Source: Lachnospiraceae bacterium
GTDB lineage: Bacteria; Bacillota; Clostridia; Lachnospirales; Lachnospiraceae
Length of the DNA: 64,000 nt
Assembly (NCBI GenBank): GCA_009774615.1
Contig: VSOC01000001.1
Location: forward strand, 33,952-97,951
Direction of reading: 5' to 3'
Shown: in pieces, positions 1 to 10,262 of the stretch
Layout: each line of letters begins with the position of its first letter
How positions within the stretch are numbered: the first letter of the stretch is position 1
Position numbers and translations under genes: made by a program
Notes under the pieces: model-generated
What the model was told of the DNA's origin: nothing
The model's input: only the letters and a program-made list of their open reading frames with translations
Database searches by the model: none

Positions 1-657
1 GTTTCGGGTATTGCTAAGTTATGTGCGAAAAAAGGGATTGCTATCCATTCCGATTTGACACAAGCGATTGGAAAAATGGAGATAGATGTTCATGATATGG
101 GCTTGGATTTCGCATCATGCTCAGCACATAAAATCTATGGACCAAAAGGAATTGGAGCTGCTTTTGTAAAGAGTGATGCATATGGTACTCCACCAATTAC
201 AGCATTTATGCATGGCGGTGAACAGGAGAATGGTTTCAGAGCAGGAACGCTGGCTGTTCATAATATAGTTGGATTTGGTAAAGCAGCGGAAATCGCATTA
301 AGAGATTTAGATGTAAATGAACAGAAAATCTTACGATTTGATCAAATGCTTGTCAATGGATTAATGGAAATACCAGATATTTCATTAACGAACCAATCCG
401 ACAAGAGATTACCTGGAATTATAAGTGTAGTGATTGATAAGAAAGACTTTAATAATGAAAGATTTATAAAGCATATTAGTGACAGATTAGCTTTATCTAC
501 AGGTTCGGCGTGTAGTGCTGGAGAACCTTCACATGTCATAACTGCGTTAGGTTTGGAGGATAAAGTTTCAAAGGTACTAAGGATATCATTAAATAAGCAT
601 ACGGCAGAGGAAGAAATATTAGAACTACTCAGGATAATAAAAAGTATAGGTGATTAG
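1..657 (+). CDS. Cysteine desulfurase, C-terminal part (NifS/IscS/DndA type)
   Basis: PLP-dependent enzyme that takes sulfur from L-cysteine as an enzyme-bound persulfide and passes it to a partner. The frame is open to the left edge, so the N-terminal part is missing; the TTG at position 55 is not a real start. Visible family marks are HSDLTQAIGK, the PLP-lysine motif SAHKIYGPKG, the glycine-rich segment HGGEQENGFRAGT and the active-site loop LSTGSACSAGEPSHV with the persulfide cysteine. Nine bases separate it from the Mrr remnant. Housekeeping iscS normally sits next to iscU or mnmA. Here it heads a helicase-rich island, so a role like DndA (sulfur donor for DNA phosphorothioation) is a reasonable inference, but dndCDE or sspBCD would have to lie upstream and cannot be seen. 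Family assignment is firm; the pathway is not. Confidence 0.9.
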   Translation, partial: VSGIAKLCAKKGIAIHSDLTQAIGKMEIDVHDMGLDFASCSAHKIYGPKGIGAAFVKSDAYGTPPITAFMHGGEQENGFRAGTLAVHNIVGFGKAAEIALRDLDVNEQKILRFDQMLVNGLMEIPDISLTNQSDKRLPGIISVVIDKKDFNNERFIKHISDRLALSTGSACSAGEPSHVITALGLEDKVSKVLRISLNKHTAEEEILELLRIIKSIGD

Positions 658-666
658 GAGAGTAAA

Positions 667-1103
667 ATGACAATAATAGGTGCTATTACTGAAGTGTTAA
701 ATGATAATAAGCCTAGAACAGCGAAAATGATATATGAGGAGATTGTTGAAATAAAACCCTATAATTTTTCCATCGGCTTCGCCAGTTAAGCATTTTATTA
801 TTGTAGGGCAAGATGGAAAACATAATTTATCTACAGGCAAAAAGAAACGATAGTGGAAACACTATTGGCAGACCATTGTTGCAGGCTTTTGTTGGTGCTA
901 TGCAAGATGTTCAAAAGGGTGTGTTTATAACAACATCTACGTTTACAAAAGAAGCAAGAAATTATGCTGAGAAACAGCAACAGAAGAACTTGAAGCTTAT
1001 AGATGGAGATTTGCTCGCAGAATTGATGATTAAGTATGGTATTGGATTGGAAAAGATTCAAACATATACGGTGTATAAAATTAACGAGGATTTCTTTGAG
1101 TAA
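667..1103 (+). pseudogene. Broken Mrr-type restriction endonuclease with HARE-HTH N-terminus
   Basis: Two disconnected pieces of one gene. The first (667-789, 40 codons) starts with MTIIGAITEVLNDNKPRTAK and resembles a HARE winged helix found at the front of restriction enzymes. It ends in a stop. The second (813-1103, another frame) starts MENIIYLQAKRN and continues GRPLLQAFVGAMQ, GVFITTSTFTKEA and LIDGDLLAELMIKYGIGLE, the classic second half of an Mrr catalytic domain, including the Q-x-K pair. The middle of the protein, with the catalytic aspartate normally in a GDGGIDG-like loop, is gone. This looks like an internal deletion plus frame change. An intact Mrr would have cut modified or foreign DNA. 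It is not expected to be active, though the 96-codon tail could still be translated. Confidence 0.75.
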
Positions 1104-1124
1104 TATGTATCAGGGGTAAGTATT

Positions 1125-4100
1125 ATGGCGATGATGATAGATAAAAAACCTGAATATAAAGGCGAAGGTAAAGTTTGGGAGAGCCTTTCTGATAATCTTC
1201 CAGGAGAGGCTATTGTGTACAATAGCCGTGAAGTGAATGGAAGAGAGTTTGATTTCTGTATTCTTATGAAGAATGTTGGAATGATTATAATCGAGGTGAA
1301 GGGTTGGTTGGCAAATAGCATTTTTAACGTGACTGGTGTGGATGAAATAATAATTCAGGGGTATGACAAACCGGAGAAATCGCCAAAGAAACAAGCCAGA
1401 GCATACAGATTTGGACTATTAAACTTGATAAGCGACAAGTACAGTGTAAGTCCATTGATATTTGATTTAGTATGCTATCCGTTTATTTCAAAGAAAGAAT
1501 ATTATGATAACAGATTAGACATTGTATCTGAGGAAACACTGACACTTTTTAAGGAAGATTTGTCAGATCCTATCCGATTAGGAGATAAGTTGCTTAATGC
1601 ATATAATCAGTGTAAATCCATTCCTCACGCTGAAATGGATGATGATTTGATGGGGAAAATCAGACAACATTTTGAACCATATTTTCAAATGAAAAAGCCA
1701 TTAGAGATTAGTAGCCAAGTTCCATATTCGGTGGTGTTTTCCACTGCTAAGAAACTAGCTAAGAAGCAAATTCATGACATTGTGAATGGATATTTAAAAG
1801 GAACAAAATCAATTATATTTGTATCTTCTGAAGATACGGCAGATTCCATTCTCTATGTTTTAGAAGGAGAACTAAACGAGAAAGATGTATTAGCAGAAAA
1901 GAATAATCTTAAATTAAAAAAGAATGTAAATAACGAATTTATTGTAAAAAATAATGCATTCAGGATTTTCAATTTTGAATTATATGTTGTTGAAGACTTG
2001 GAAGATATGCTCAAAGAATCTGCAACAATTTATGAGGGAGATTGCTCGCTTGAAGAAAAACAGTTATTAGAGAAGCTAGCGAAAAAAAGCACTTTTAATA
2101 GTCAACAGTATTTTATTGAACATGCATCTTCAGAGAAGAATATTCTGGTTAGAGCAGGTGCAGGAACTGGAAAAACATATTCGATGGTTTCGAGAATCGC
2201 TTTTCTCTGCAATAAATATGAGAATCCAACAGTCAATTTGATTGGTGATATTGCAATGGTTACTTTTACGAACGATGCAGCAGAGAATATGAAGAATAGA
2301 TTGAAGCAGATGTTTATTAATTACTATGTATTGACATCTAATCCTAAGTTCTTGAAATACATTGAAGATACTGATTTTATGCGTGTTTCAACGATTCATA
2401 AGTTTGCTCATGAGATTATTAAGGAAGCGTCTATGCAAATGGGATTAGGAGATAATTTTGCAATTACCTCAGGCGACTATGCAAAAGAGCAGATATATGA
2501 GAAGTATTTGAATGATTTTATTGCTAAGAAAGAGGCTGAAAATCCTAATTTTATCAATGAAATAAAACTCCCATTGTATCAGTTTAGAAGAATGTTGGTA
2601 GAGTTTTCAAACCAGCTCTATAACAAGAGTATTGATATAAAGAAAATCAAAGAAGATGAGTTAGGACAGGCTCCAGGTTTACTTCCATTCTTTAATGAAA
2701 TAATAATGGAGGTTATTATTGCTGCAGAAATAGAGTATAAAGCAAGAATTCAAGAAAGCAATAAGATAGATTTAAGAGAAACGATGATAATTCTGAATGA
2801 TGTTGTTAACCAGAAAGACAAGGAGAAAACACATTTAGATTATAGATACATTTTTATTGATGAATTTCAAGATACTGATGATGCACAGATAGATTCATTT
2901 TTGAAGATACAGCAGCTTATAGGTATGAATTGTAAGTTATTTGTTGTTGGTGACTTGAAGCAAAGTATTTATCGCTTCAGAGGTGCAACGATCAGTGCTT
3001 TTAAAAGACTTAATGCAACTCCGGATAAGTGGGAAGAACATACAATTAATATAAACTACAGAACAGATTCCAGATTGCTTGAAATAATGGATGAGATTTT
3101 CCAAGAAATGGGAGCCAGTGTCTGGTTGCCGTATTCTTTTGATACAGATCATTTGGTAAGTAATTTAAGCAATGGTGCCAAAGAAGAAGATATGTTTGAA
3201 TGTGTTCCGTTCCATGGAAAGCTTGATGAACAATTAGAAGTTTTACTTGGATTGCTCAAGAGAGAAAAAGGCAAAATTATTGAATTAGAAAAGACAAGAA
3301 AGTTAAGTAAAGAGGAAAAGATAATTGCCATTCTCGTAAGAGAAAACTGGCAAATTGAAACCATTATAAAGGGTTGTAAAGAACTGGATGAGGAGATAGA
3401 AATTGAAACAAAGGTCGGTGGCAATTTGTATCAGTTAGATTCTACTATTGATTTTTGTAAGCTACTTATTGCGTTGACAAATTCTGATGATCCTGTATGT
3501 CTGGTCAACTTTATTGAATCCAATTATGTAGATATGCCGCTCTGGTATCAAGGTCTTCAGAACGAAGAAAAGAATGTACAGAAGGAAAAATTGGTTGAAG
3601 CGTTAGATAAGTATTTTATGGCTCGAATGAATAAGACCTGGAATGAATTAGTGGCATATGTTCAAGCGAATCCAGTTCTGGTTGTCCTCAAGACAATATT
3701 TGAAACATTACAGCCATGGAATAAATATAGTGAAGATATTGATAAGCAAAGATTCTATAAGTCTAATTATGAGCTTTTGATTGAAAAAATAATTAAATCA
3801 TATAGTGTTGATTACTTGACGTTGACGGTTATTGCAAACTCTATTCAGATTAATATATTAACTAAGCAGCAGGAACTTGCGAGAACGGTTGCAGAGGATC
3901 AAACAGGAATCAAGTTCCTTTGTATAACGGTACATAAGGCTAAGGGATTGGAATATGGAACGGTAATATTACCATTTACTGGTCAAGCTATTGATAATCT
4001 AAAGAAAGCTAACACAGATGTGAATTACAGTAATTCAAAGTTAGCTTATTCAATTAAGGTTGATGAAAATAGAAAGGATTGTAATTCAAATTATGATTCA

Positions 4101-4241
4101 CAGGAGGAAATTGGACAGAGAATCTGTGAAGAAGCACGAATTCTTTATGTTGCATTGACGAGAGCAATAAGGAATTGTATCTGGATGAAGGACATAGATA
4201 AGAAATCCAATATGAGCTGGAGCAGTTTTTTGGAGGTGTAA
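1125..4241 (+). CDS. NERD-domain UvrD/REP-family DNA helicase
   Basis: Superfamily 1A helicase of 1038 aa with an N-terminal nuclease-related NERD domain (about residues 1-110; EFDFCIL and IIIEVKGW match its D...ExK core). The helicase core follows: Walker A GAGTGKT at residues 345-351, Walker B IDEFQDTD (D579-D583), the GDLKQSIYRFRGA motif, the INYRT motif, VHKAKGLEYG near 936-945 and the arginine-finger region EEARILYVALTRA near the C-terminus. It should translocate on and unwind DNA using ATP; the NERD part may nick or degrade it. The ATG has an AGGGG site about eight bases upstream. The next gene starts four bases after the stop, and that product resembles AddB, so the pair may act as an AddAB-like helicase-nuclease. 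Codon use is AT-rich, like the rest of the island. Confidence 0.9.
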   Translation: MAMMIDKKPEYKGEGKVWESLSDNLPGEAIVYNSREVNGREFDFCILMKNVGMIIIEVKGWLANSIFNVTGVDEIIIQGYDKPEKSPKKQARAYRFGLLNLISDKYSVSPLIFDLVCYPFISKKEYYDNRLDIVSEETLTLFKEDLSDPIRLGDKLLNAYNQCKSIPHAEMDDDLMGKIRQHFEPYFQMKKPLEISSQVPYSVVFSTAKKLAKKQIHDIVNGYLKGTKSIIFVSSEDTADSILYVLEGELNEKDVLAEKNNLKLKKNVNNEFIVKNNAFRIFNFELYVVEDLEDMLKESATIYEGDCSLEEKQLLEKLAKKSTFNSQQYFIEHASSEKNILVRAGAGTGKTYSMVSRIAFLCNKYENPTVNLIGDIAMVTFTNDAAENMKNRLKQMFINYYVLTSNPKFLKYIEDTDFMRVSTIHKFAHEIIKEASMQMGLGDNFAITSGDYAKEQIYEKYLNDFIAKKEAENPNFINEIKLPLYQFRRMLVEFSNQLYNKSIDIKKIKEDELGQAPGLLPFFNEIIMEVIIAAEIEYKARIQESNKIDLRETMIILNDVVNQKDKEKTHLDYRYIFIDEFQDTDDAQIDSFLKIQQLIGMNCKLFVVGDLKQSIYRFRGATISAFKRLNATPDKWEEHTININYRTDSRLLEIMDEIFQEMGASVWLPYSFDTDHLVSNLSNGAKEEDMFECVPFHGKLDEQLEVLLGLLKREKGKIIELEKTRKLSKEEKIIAILVRENWQIETIIKGCKELDEEIEIETKVGGNLYQLDSTIDFCKLLIALTNSDDPVCLVNFIESNYVDMPLWYQGLQNEEKNVQKEKLVEALDKYFMARMNKTWNELVAYVQANPVLVVLKTIFETLQPWNKYSEDIDKQRFYKSNYELLIEKIIKSYSVDYLTLTVIANSIQINILTKQQELARTVAEDQTGIKFLCITVHKAKGLEYGTVILPFTGQAIDNLKKANTDVNYSNSKLAYSIKVDENRKDCNSNYDSQEEIGQRICEEARILYVALTRAIRNCIWMKDIDKKSNMSWSSFLEV

Positions 4242-4244
4242 GGG

Positions 4245-6905
4245 ATGCCGTTTTCTATTTATACATACAGCAATCCATATGAAATAAATAAAGAATTATA
4301 CTGGGATTCCATAAAGAATTGCCCTCATTTTTGCGTGTCACAGACAATGGCAAACGGGATGATGGGAACTTATAAAGAGATGACCGCCGGTAAAGTATCT
4401 ACGGTTGAGAACTTGGTAAAAGGTTTCTTTGCATATTGGGAAAGTAGTGAATGTAAAATAAAGCAATACATGGTGATAGACGAGGCTATCAACAGATTGA
4501 ATATTGCGGAAAATGTAGAGAAAATAAAGCAGTCACTGAGATTCAACAGAAAACAACTAAGTAATAGTTTACGTATTTTGTTTGAATTAGATATGAGCAT
4601 TGAAGAAATGCAAACTGAATTAATGACTGAGGAGCAACGCCTTATAGTTGAACTCTATGGAATAATAAGAAAATCTGATTTGGTTCAGGATTTTACGTTG
4701 AAAAGACATTTTTCTGAAGCTGAAATTGAAAATGCAATTCGTGAAGGAATGAAATTAGAGCGTGAAGACGCAGACCTAAGTGCTGTTGATGTAGATACCA
4801 TTGTGATTCATGGAGTACATCAGTTTTCTCCAATGATTCTTCAAACGATTGAATTGGTAGCAAAATATAAAAGAGTAATTCTTTTGTTCAATTACCAGCA
4901 GCAGTATAAGAATGTATATCAGACATGGATAGATGTATATTCATCATTCGATCTACCTATCAAAAGTCAGTTTATGAATGAGTTTAAGCCTAATCCATTG
5001 CTAACGAACAGCTATGAGGGAAATTTGCTAGCAGATAGGATGGCAAATTTAATAGAGGGAAACCCAGAAAAAAATGAAGAATGTCCTTTTGAAGTAATGG
5101 AATTTGATAATAATACGGAGTTCGCTAGCTATGTTGCCGAAGTATTTGAGAATGCATTGAAGCGACAGGAAAGAGATAAAGATGCAAGGCGATCAACGCT
5201 TTATTATATGCAAGAGCAATTTTATGCGGCTAATAACAGCGTAAACAATATCCTCAAGATTTATTACCCAGGACAGTTTGGTGAACGTCATTTCTTGACA
5301 TATCCTATTGGACATTTTTTCCTTTCCATCACAAATATGTGGAATGCTGAGGAAGGTGGCATACAAATTGAAAGTATGAATGATATTGTTGAATGTCTGA
5401 ATTCGGGGTTTATAAAAGAAGAAACACCTGGAAAACTTTATTCTATTTTCAATAGAACAAAAGAATTTTTTGTACGTGCAGAAACGATTAATCAAATAAC
5501 AGATCTATTAGGAAAGCTTAAAAAGAGAATCAGGAAAGCAGAGAAGGATGTAACCGAAAAGCGCATAAGTAGTAGATTGGTATACTTTGATGTTACATCG
5601 GAGGAGATAGATATATTAGTTGCGGCGTTGGAACAGTTGGATCAGATTACAAAGCTCTTTTATGCAGATTTTGAGGATACAGAGAATAACTTTAAAAAAT
5701 TCTATAAGAGAATAAAAGAGTTCCTTGAAATAAGAATACTTGAAGCAGAAGATCTTGAAGATGAATTTAGAGATGTAGTAAAACGTGTGCTTATTCGTTT
5801 AGAAGAAGTTGATAAGATTGATGTAACAGGTTCTTTCGATGTGCTGAAAGAAACAATGGCATATTATCTGAAGCAAGAGGCTAAAAAGGGAATTAGTGCC
5901 AATTGGATTGTAAGAGATTTTGAACAGATTGATGGTGATATCTTAAAGAGTAGAAAACAGAATAAGGATATAGTATATCATTTTGCTTGCCTTTCGGATA
6001 ATGATATGAACGTAACTCGCAGAGACAGATTTCCATGGCCGTTGAACGTGACTTTCTTTGAAGTTGCACAAGATCCGATTGATTGGAAGTACCAAGTTTA
6101 TGTCAAATCTAGAAGAGAGTATAAGAATTTTAAACGATATGCATTGATATATGGTTTACAGTTTAACAGGGTTAAGTTCAAGTTAAGCTATGTGAAAAAT
6201 GTAGATGATAAAGAGAACGAGATGTTCTATTTATTGAAGATTCTAGAAGCAACGAGAACTTATCCAGAAGCTAAAACAGCCAATGCCTTGCCTGAAACAG
6301 TGAGGAATTTGCATTTGGAACTTAATCCAGAGAATAATTATGGACAATACGATTTCTATCGTTACAGAATTTGCAAATATAGATTTCTTCTGGAATCTAC
6401 CATTGAAAAAAGAGCAGTGTTCAGAGATCACTTTCTGTTGTTAAAGTATTTGGAAATATTGCTGGAGAACGCAGCTAGAGTGACACTTCAAGGGCAGATT
6501 GCAACGGAAGATATGTTGCTTGATACCTTAAATGATGAGTATAGAAAATTGGAACGAAAGTTTGAGTTTGTTAAGGGTATACACACTGAACGTATGGACA
6601 TTATTACGAATGCGAAAAATTACTTGCAAAAAAGTGTGCTAAGAAACAGCACAACATTCCCTATGATAGGTTCTACAGTCAACATATATATGAAAAAACG
6701 AGAGGAATTTATTTATCTTCAGCTTGGAAATGGCAATGGAAGCTTCTCAGGGTATTTTAAACCTGTTCCGCAGAGTGAAATTGATGTGAGATTAAGCAGT
6801 AACAGAGTAAATGCCACTGGCTATGTAAAATCTTGTGATGAGTGGTGTCAGTACTGTGCTGTAAGAGAGATCTGTTTGGAACCATACAAGTATGGAAGAA
6901 ACTAA
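4245..6905 (+). CDS. AddB/PD-(D/E)XK-like protein with C-terminal Fe-S-type cysteines
   Basis: An 886-aa protein I recognise only by architecture. It lies directly behind the UvrD helicase, with a GGAGGTG site in the end of that gene. There is no Walker A motif near the N-terminus. The C-terminus carries C864, C868, C871 and C877; the last three fit the C-x2-C-x5-C signature that closes the iron-sulfur staple in AddB and Cas4 nucleases. I could not place a convincing D...ExK nuclease motif before it, so the nuclease may be divergent or dead. The middle is charged and helical, with a K/R/E-rich stretch around residues 395-420. Inference: partner subunit of the NERD-UvrD helicase, analogous to AddB next to AddA. 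Function is unproven. Confidence 0.6.
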   Translation: MPFSIYTYSNPYEINKELYWDSIKNCPHFCVSQTMANGMMGTYKEMTAGKVSTVENLVKGFFAYWESSECKIKQYMVIDEAINRLNIAENVEKIKQSLRFNRKQLSNSLRILFELDMSIEEMQTELMTEEQRLIVELYGIIRKSDLVQDFTLKRHFSEAEIENAIREGMKLEREDADLSAVDVDTIVIHGVHQFSPMILQTIELVAKYKRVILLFNYQQQYKNVYQTWIDVYSSFDLPIKSQFMNEFKPNPLLTNSYEGNLLADRMANLIEGNPEKNEECPFEVMEFDNNTEFASYVAEVFENALKRQERDKDARRSTLYYMQEQFYAANNSVNNILKIYYPGQFGERHFLTYPIGHFFLSITNMWNAEEGGIQIESMNDIVECLNSGFIKEETPGKLYSIFNRTKEFFVRAETINQITDLLGKLKKRIRKAEKDVTEKRISSRLVYFDVTSEEIDILVAALEQLDQITKLFYADFEDTENNFKKFYKRIKEFLEIRILEAEDLEDEFRDVVKRVLIRLEEVDKIDVTGSFDVLKETMAYYLKQEAKKGISANWIVRDFEQIDGDILKSRKQNKDIVYHFACLSDNDMNVTRRDRFPWPLNVTFFEVAQDPIDWKYQVYVKSRREYKNFKRYALIYGLQFNRVKFKLSYVKNVDDKENEMFYLLKILEATRTYPEAKTANALPETVRNLHLELNPENNYGQYDFYRYRICKYRFLLESTIEKRAVFRDHFLLLKYLEILLENAARVTLQGQIATEDMLLDTLNDEYRKLERKFEFVKGIHTERMDIITNAKNYLQKSVLRNSTTFPMIGSTVNIYMKKREEFIYLQLGNGNGSFSGYFKPVPQSEIDVRLSSNRVNATGYVKSCDEWCQYCAVREICLEPYKYGRN

Positions 6906-6923
6906 CGATGAAAGGGTAAAACT

Positions 6924-9900
6924 ATGTTATTAGAGAAGATGTATGTACGCTGTCCGATTGATTATGACATGATTAATCCGCGTGATTTTTTGATGGGGCA
7001 GATTACTAAAATAGATAGCTTCGCAGACACTGCCGAGGTTGTTTTTAACGACCCATTTAATTATCGAGTGTATTATGACAACTTCCCGAAAACTGCGCTT
7101 CTTCCAATAGCAATGGTTCAAAGATGCCAGTTCTTTGTAGGCTCGATTGTTCTCTACGAGAAAGAGAAGTATAAGGTTGTATCCTGTGTAAAAAAGGAAG
7201 ATAAATTTTATCATTATTATATTGAGAATGTATATGACAAACTATTAATTTGTGTTCCGGAAAATCGAATTACAGCTCCATTTACGGTGGGCAAAGTAGA
7301 TCCGTCTTCTCAGTTGCAGCGTTATGAATTCCAAAATCCTTGCTGGCTGTTTGGTCGGAGTATTGTTACAAAGACAATGAATGTTCTGGATAATTCTATT
7401 ATGGGATTTAAAGAATTGGCTGGTTGCAAGATTTTTCTCATGCCACATCAGCTGAAGTCAATTATGAGATGTCTTCAGGAGGAAGTCTGTAGATATATGC
7501 TAGCTGACGAGGTTGGTATGGGTAAAACTATCGAAGCAGTCTCTATTTTGAAGGTTTTTTTCTCAAGACATAGTGATGTTCATGCATTGATTGTTGTTCC
7601 TGGCTCATTATTAGAACAATGGAAGACGGAACTGTTCTTAAAATTCGACTTGTATGAAGGAAAGAATGAAAATAATAACTTTATTACATTTGCAGAACTG
7701 GAAACTGCAGCTTATCGAGAATGTAAGGAGCAATGGGACTTTACTATAATTGATGAATCGCATAGATTGTTAAGATATAAGGCATCTTATGATGCATTCC
7801 ACAGATTGAGTAGTAATACTACAAATTTGCTTTTACTCAGTGCAACCCCGGTTCAGCAGAAGCGATCCGATTACCTTGCTCTACTTCGTTTAATTCTTCC
7901 TGAAAAGTATGATGCTTGTACTAAAGAACAATTTGATGAATTGGTTGAAAAACAAGGAAATATTACTAAAGTGGCAGCAATGGTGTTGTCTAATATTGAG
8001 GACTTAGATGAAGTGCTTAGAGATTCTTTAGAGGCAGAAGGAGATCCGCACGATAATGAGGATAGTGAGGATTTCTACGAGGATATTTTGAGCGGTTTCA
8101 AAAAGCTTTACAAAATCGTAAGAGATGAAATGCTCAAAGAAATGTATGAAAAAGCTGATTTTTATGATGATGATTTGGGTCTTCATCATTTCAAAGTTGC
8201 TATTTCATACTTGTGTGAAAATTATCAGATTGAAAAGAATATTATCAGAAATAGAAGAAACACGCTTGAAGATTTGCCTGAGCGTCAGTTGATTTCGCTT
8301 CCGTATGCTTTAGATCCGGATAAAAACTTCTATGAATATGGTGCATATCAGGATTTAGTGACATGGATTACTGAGGAGGATTTAACGGAAGAAGAATTTG
8401 AAAAGATATTCAAGCCTCTTTTTGGTGCATTCTTTAGTTCGCCATGGGCATTTGAACAGCAAGTTATGTTCCTGGAAGCAGATGGAGTGACTATACCAGA
8501 TAGTCTAAAAGAAAATTTTCGTAGATGGAAAATGTATGAGCAAAATATTGCTGAGAATATAGTAGATGTTCTGGATGAGCCAGAAGAACATACTTCTAGA
8601 ATAGTGCAGATGATGTATTATCTTGATGAATATGCAAGTGATTCAAAAGTTGTGCTATTTACAAATTATAAAGAAACTTTTGAAATATATGAGGAAATGC
8701 TTTCAGACTTTTATACAGAGGATGGATTTAGTTGTTTTAGAAGAGGTATGTCTGCTAATGAGTTAGAGGTTAATGTCTGCAAATTCCAAAATGATAAGAA
8801 TTGTACAATCATGCTTTGCGATGAATCAGGTGGAGAAGGTAGGAACTTCCAATGTGCGGATTATGTGGTTCATATTGACCTGCCGTGGGACGCAAATGCA
8901 ATAGAACAGAGAATAGGTCGGCTGGATCGTATGGGAAGAGAAAGTGGAAGACCTATCATATCGGTAGTTCCTTATGCAGAAGAAACGTTTGAAGAAGAAC
9001 TGTTTAAGTTCTGGGACAATGGGTTGAAGATTTTTAATCACTCACTGAGTGGATTAGAAATCATCATGAATGATATTAATAATGCGATAGTATCAGCTGT
9101 TATTAAAGATTTTAGATTTGGGTTAATAAATGAAATACAGAATGTAATTGATCGAGCGGCAAGACTTAAGGAAGAGGTTCGTGAAGAACAGCATTTTGAT
9201 ACAGCGGCTTATATCTATAGACCGATGAATCAGGAATTGATTAGTTTGGTTAAGTATTACAACCGTAATGAGAATAAAATGTTTGCAGATGCGATGCTTC
9301 AATGGGCAATGCTTTCTGGATTCAGAGATGTTGAGGAAAAAGATGAAATCATTAGATTTAATGATAATTCGTTTTCAACAAGATCCGCAGAAAACTCGTT
9401 GTTGATTCCACCAGATTGGGATTCCTATTTTGCTCAGAAACAAAATCAGTTTGTTAGTAAGATACATGAACTACGACAGGACAAGCAGGATAAAAATACA
9501 TCTCATTATAGTCGTTCAATAGATGGTACATTTAGCAGAAAGAAAGCAATTGAAAATGACTATATTCACTTCTTTGCACCTGGAGATGACATATTTGATT
9601 GTATTGTTGATAATGCCATGAGATCTTGTAGAGGTCAGGCAGCCGCTTTTGCAATGAAGGCAAGTATAAATTGGACTGGCTTTGTTTATACGTGGTCGCT
9701 ATATCCAAATGAAAGGTGGCTAATTGAAAAAGGAATTCCGCTTTCACACTTAAACGCATTTAGAAATTATCTGGCGATAGAACAGATGCAGGCACCTGTA
9801 GGAATTCGTGCTGAGGGTGAGATAGCTGATGATAAGGTTATAAGAGAGTTTAATCTTATGCTGCAACGTGATTTTGAGAATAGCAAAGATGATATTGATC

Positions 9901-10262
9901 ATCTTGGAAGGCGTAGTAAAAATGAGGGATTTTTACATATTTTCTCTCAATATAGAGCGGCTAATATTGACTATTTTAGAAGCATTTATCCTCAGGAAAG
10001 ATGGGTAGATTTAGTTAAAAAGTCAAGAAAAGTTAGTAAAGATAAAGCATTGAGGGTTCTCAGGGAGAGATCGCATACAGCAGGGGCTAAAGCAGAGATG
10101 AACAGAATTCTTACATCAATGATTGCTACTTCTGAATACTATAATCAGGAACTTGAAGACTACGACAAGATGAAAGAAATCTATGACGTTGTATTAGAAA
10201 GTCTTACTAAACCGATGGTTAGACTTGAATCAGCGTGCTTTGTTTGGATGGTGAAGAAATAA
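6924..10262 (+). CDS. SNF2-family helicase, DpdE-like
   Basis: Superfamily 2 Swi2/Snf2-type DNA translocase of 1112 aa. After a beta-rich N-terminal region of about 160 residues come the Q-motif-like segment LMPHQLKSIM, Walker A DEVGMGKT (195-202), the DESH box (277-280), LLSATPVQQKR, and the second RecA lobe with GGEGRNFQ and the arginine-finger motif QRIGRLDRMG (Q662 onward). A long acidic insert (about residues 370-420) separates the lobes. The C-terminal 400 residues are unassigned. It is the right size and in the right order (before a RecQ-like helicase) to match DpdE of the 7-deazaguanine DNA restriction set; this equation comes from architecture and gene order, not a search. Its stop overlaps the start of the next gene (TAATG), indicating translational coupling. 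Confidence 0.85.
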   Translation: MLLEKMYVRCPIDYDMINPRDFLMGQITKIDSFADTAEVVFNDPFNYRVYYDNFPKTALLPIAMVQRCQFFVGSIVLYEKEKYKVVSCVKKEDKFYHYYIENVYDKLLICVPENRITAPFTVGKVDPSSQLQRYEFQNPCWLFGRSIVTKTMNVLDNSIMGFKELAGCKIFLMPHQLKSIMRCLQEEVCRYMLADEVGMGKTIEAVSILKVFFSRHSDVHALIVVPGSLLEQWKTELFLKFDLYEGKNENNNFITFAELETAAYRECKEQWDFTIIDESHRLLRYKASYDAFHRLSSNTTNLLLLSATPVQQKRSDYLALLRLILPEKYDACTKEQFDELVEKQGNITKVAAMVLSNIEDLDEVLRDSLEAEGDPHDNEDSEDFYEDILSGFKKLYKIVRDEMLKEMYEKADFYDDDLGLHHFKVAISYLCENYQIEKNIIRNRRNTLEDLPERQLISLPYALDPDKNFYEYGAYQDLVTWITEEDLTEEEFEKIFKPLFGAFFSSPWAFEQQVMFLEADGVTIPDSLKENFRRWKMYEQNIAENIVDVLDEPEEHTSRIVQMMYYLDEYASDSKVVLFTNYKETFEIYEEMLSDFYTEDGFSCFRRGMSANELEVNVCKFQNDKNCTIMLCDESGGEGRNFQCADYVVHIDLPWDANAIEQRIGRLDRMGRESGRPIISVVPYAEETFEEELFKFWDNGLKIFNHSLSGLEIIMNDINNAIVSAVIKDFRFGLINEIQNVIDRAARLKEEVREEQHFDTAAYIYRPMNQELISLVKYYNRNENKMFADAMLQWAMLSGFRDVEEKDEIIRFNDNSFSTRSAENSLLIPPDWDSYFAQKQNQFVSKIHELRQDKQDKNTSHYSRSIDGTFSRKKAIENDYIHFFAPGDDIFDCIVDNAMRSCRGQAAAFAMKASINWTGFVYTWSLYPNERWLIEKGIPLSHLNAFRNYLAIEQMQAPVGIRAEGEIADDKVIREFNLMLQRDFENSKDDIDHLGRRSKNEGFLHIFSQYRAANIDYFRSIYPQERWVDLVKKSRKVSKDKALRVLRERSHTAGAKAEMNRILTSMIATSEYYNQELEDYDKMKEIYDVVLESLTKPMVRLESACFVWMVKK

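Noticed and set aside
1..657. Housekeeping iscS
   Set aside because: Not excluded by sequence, but the neighbours are defence-type helicases rather than iscU, mnmA or thiI, so I did not assign that symbol.
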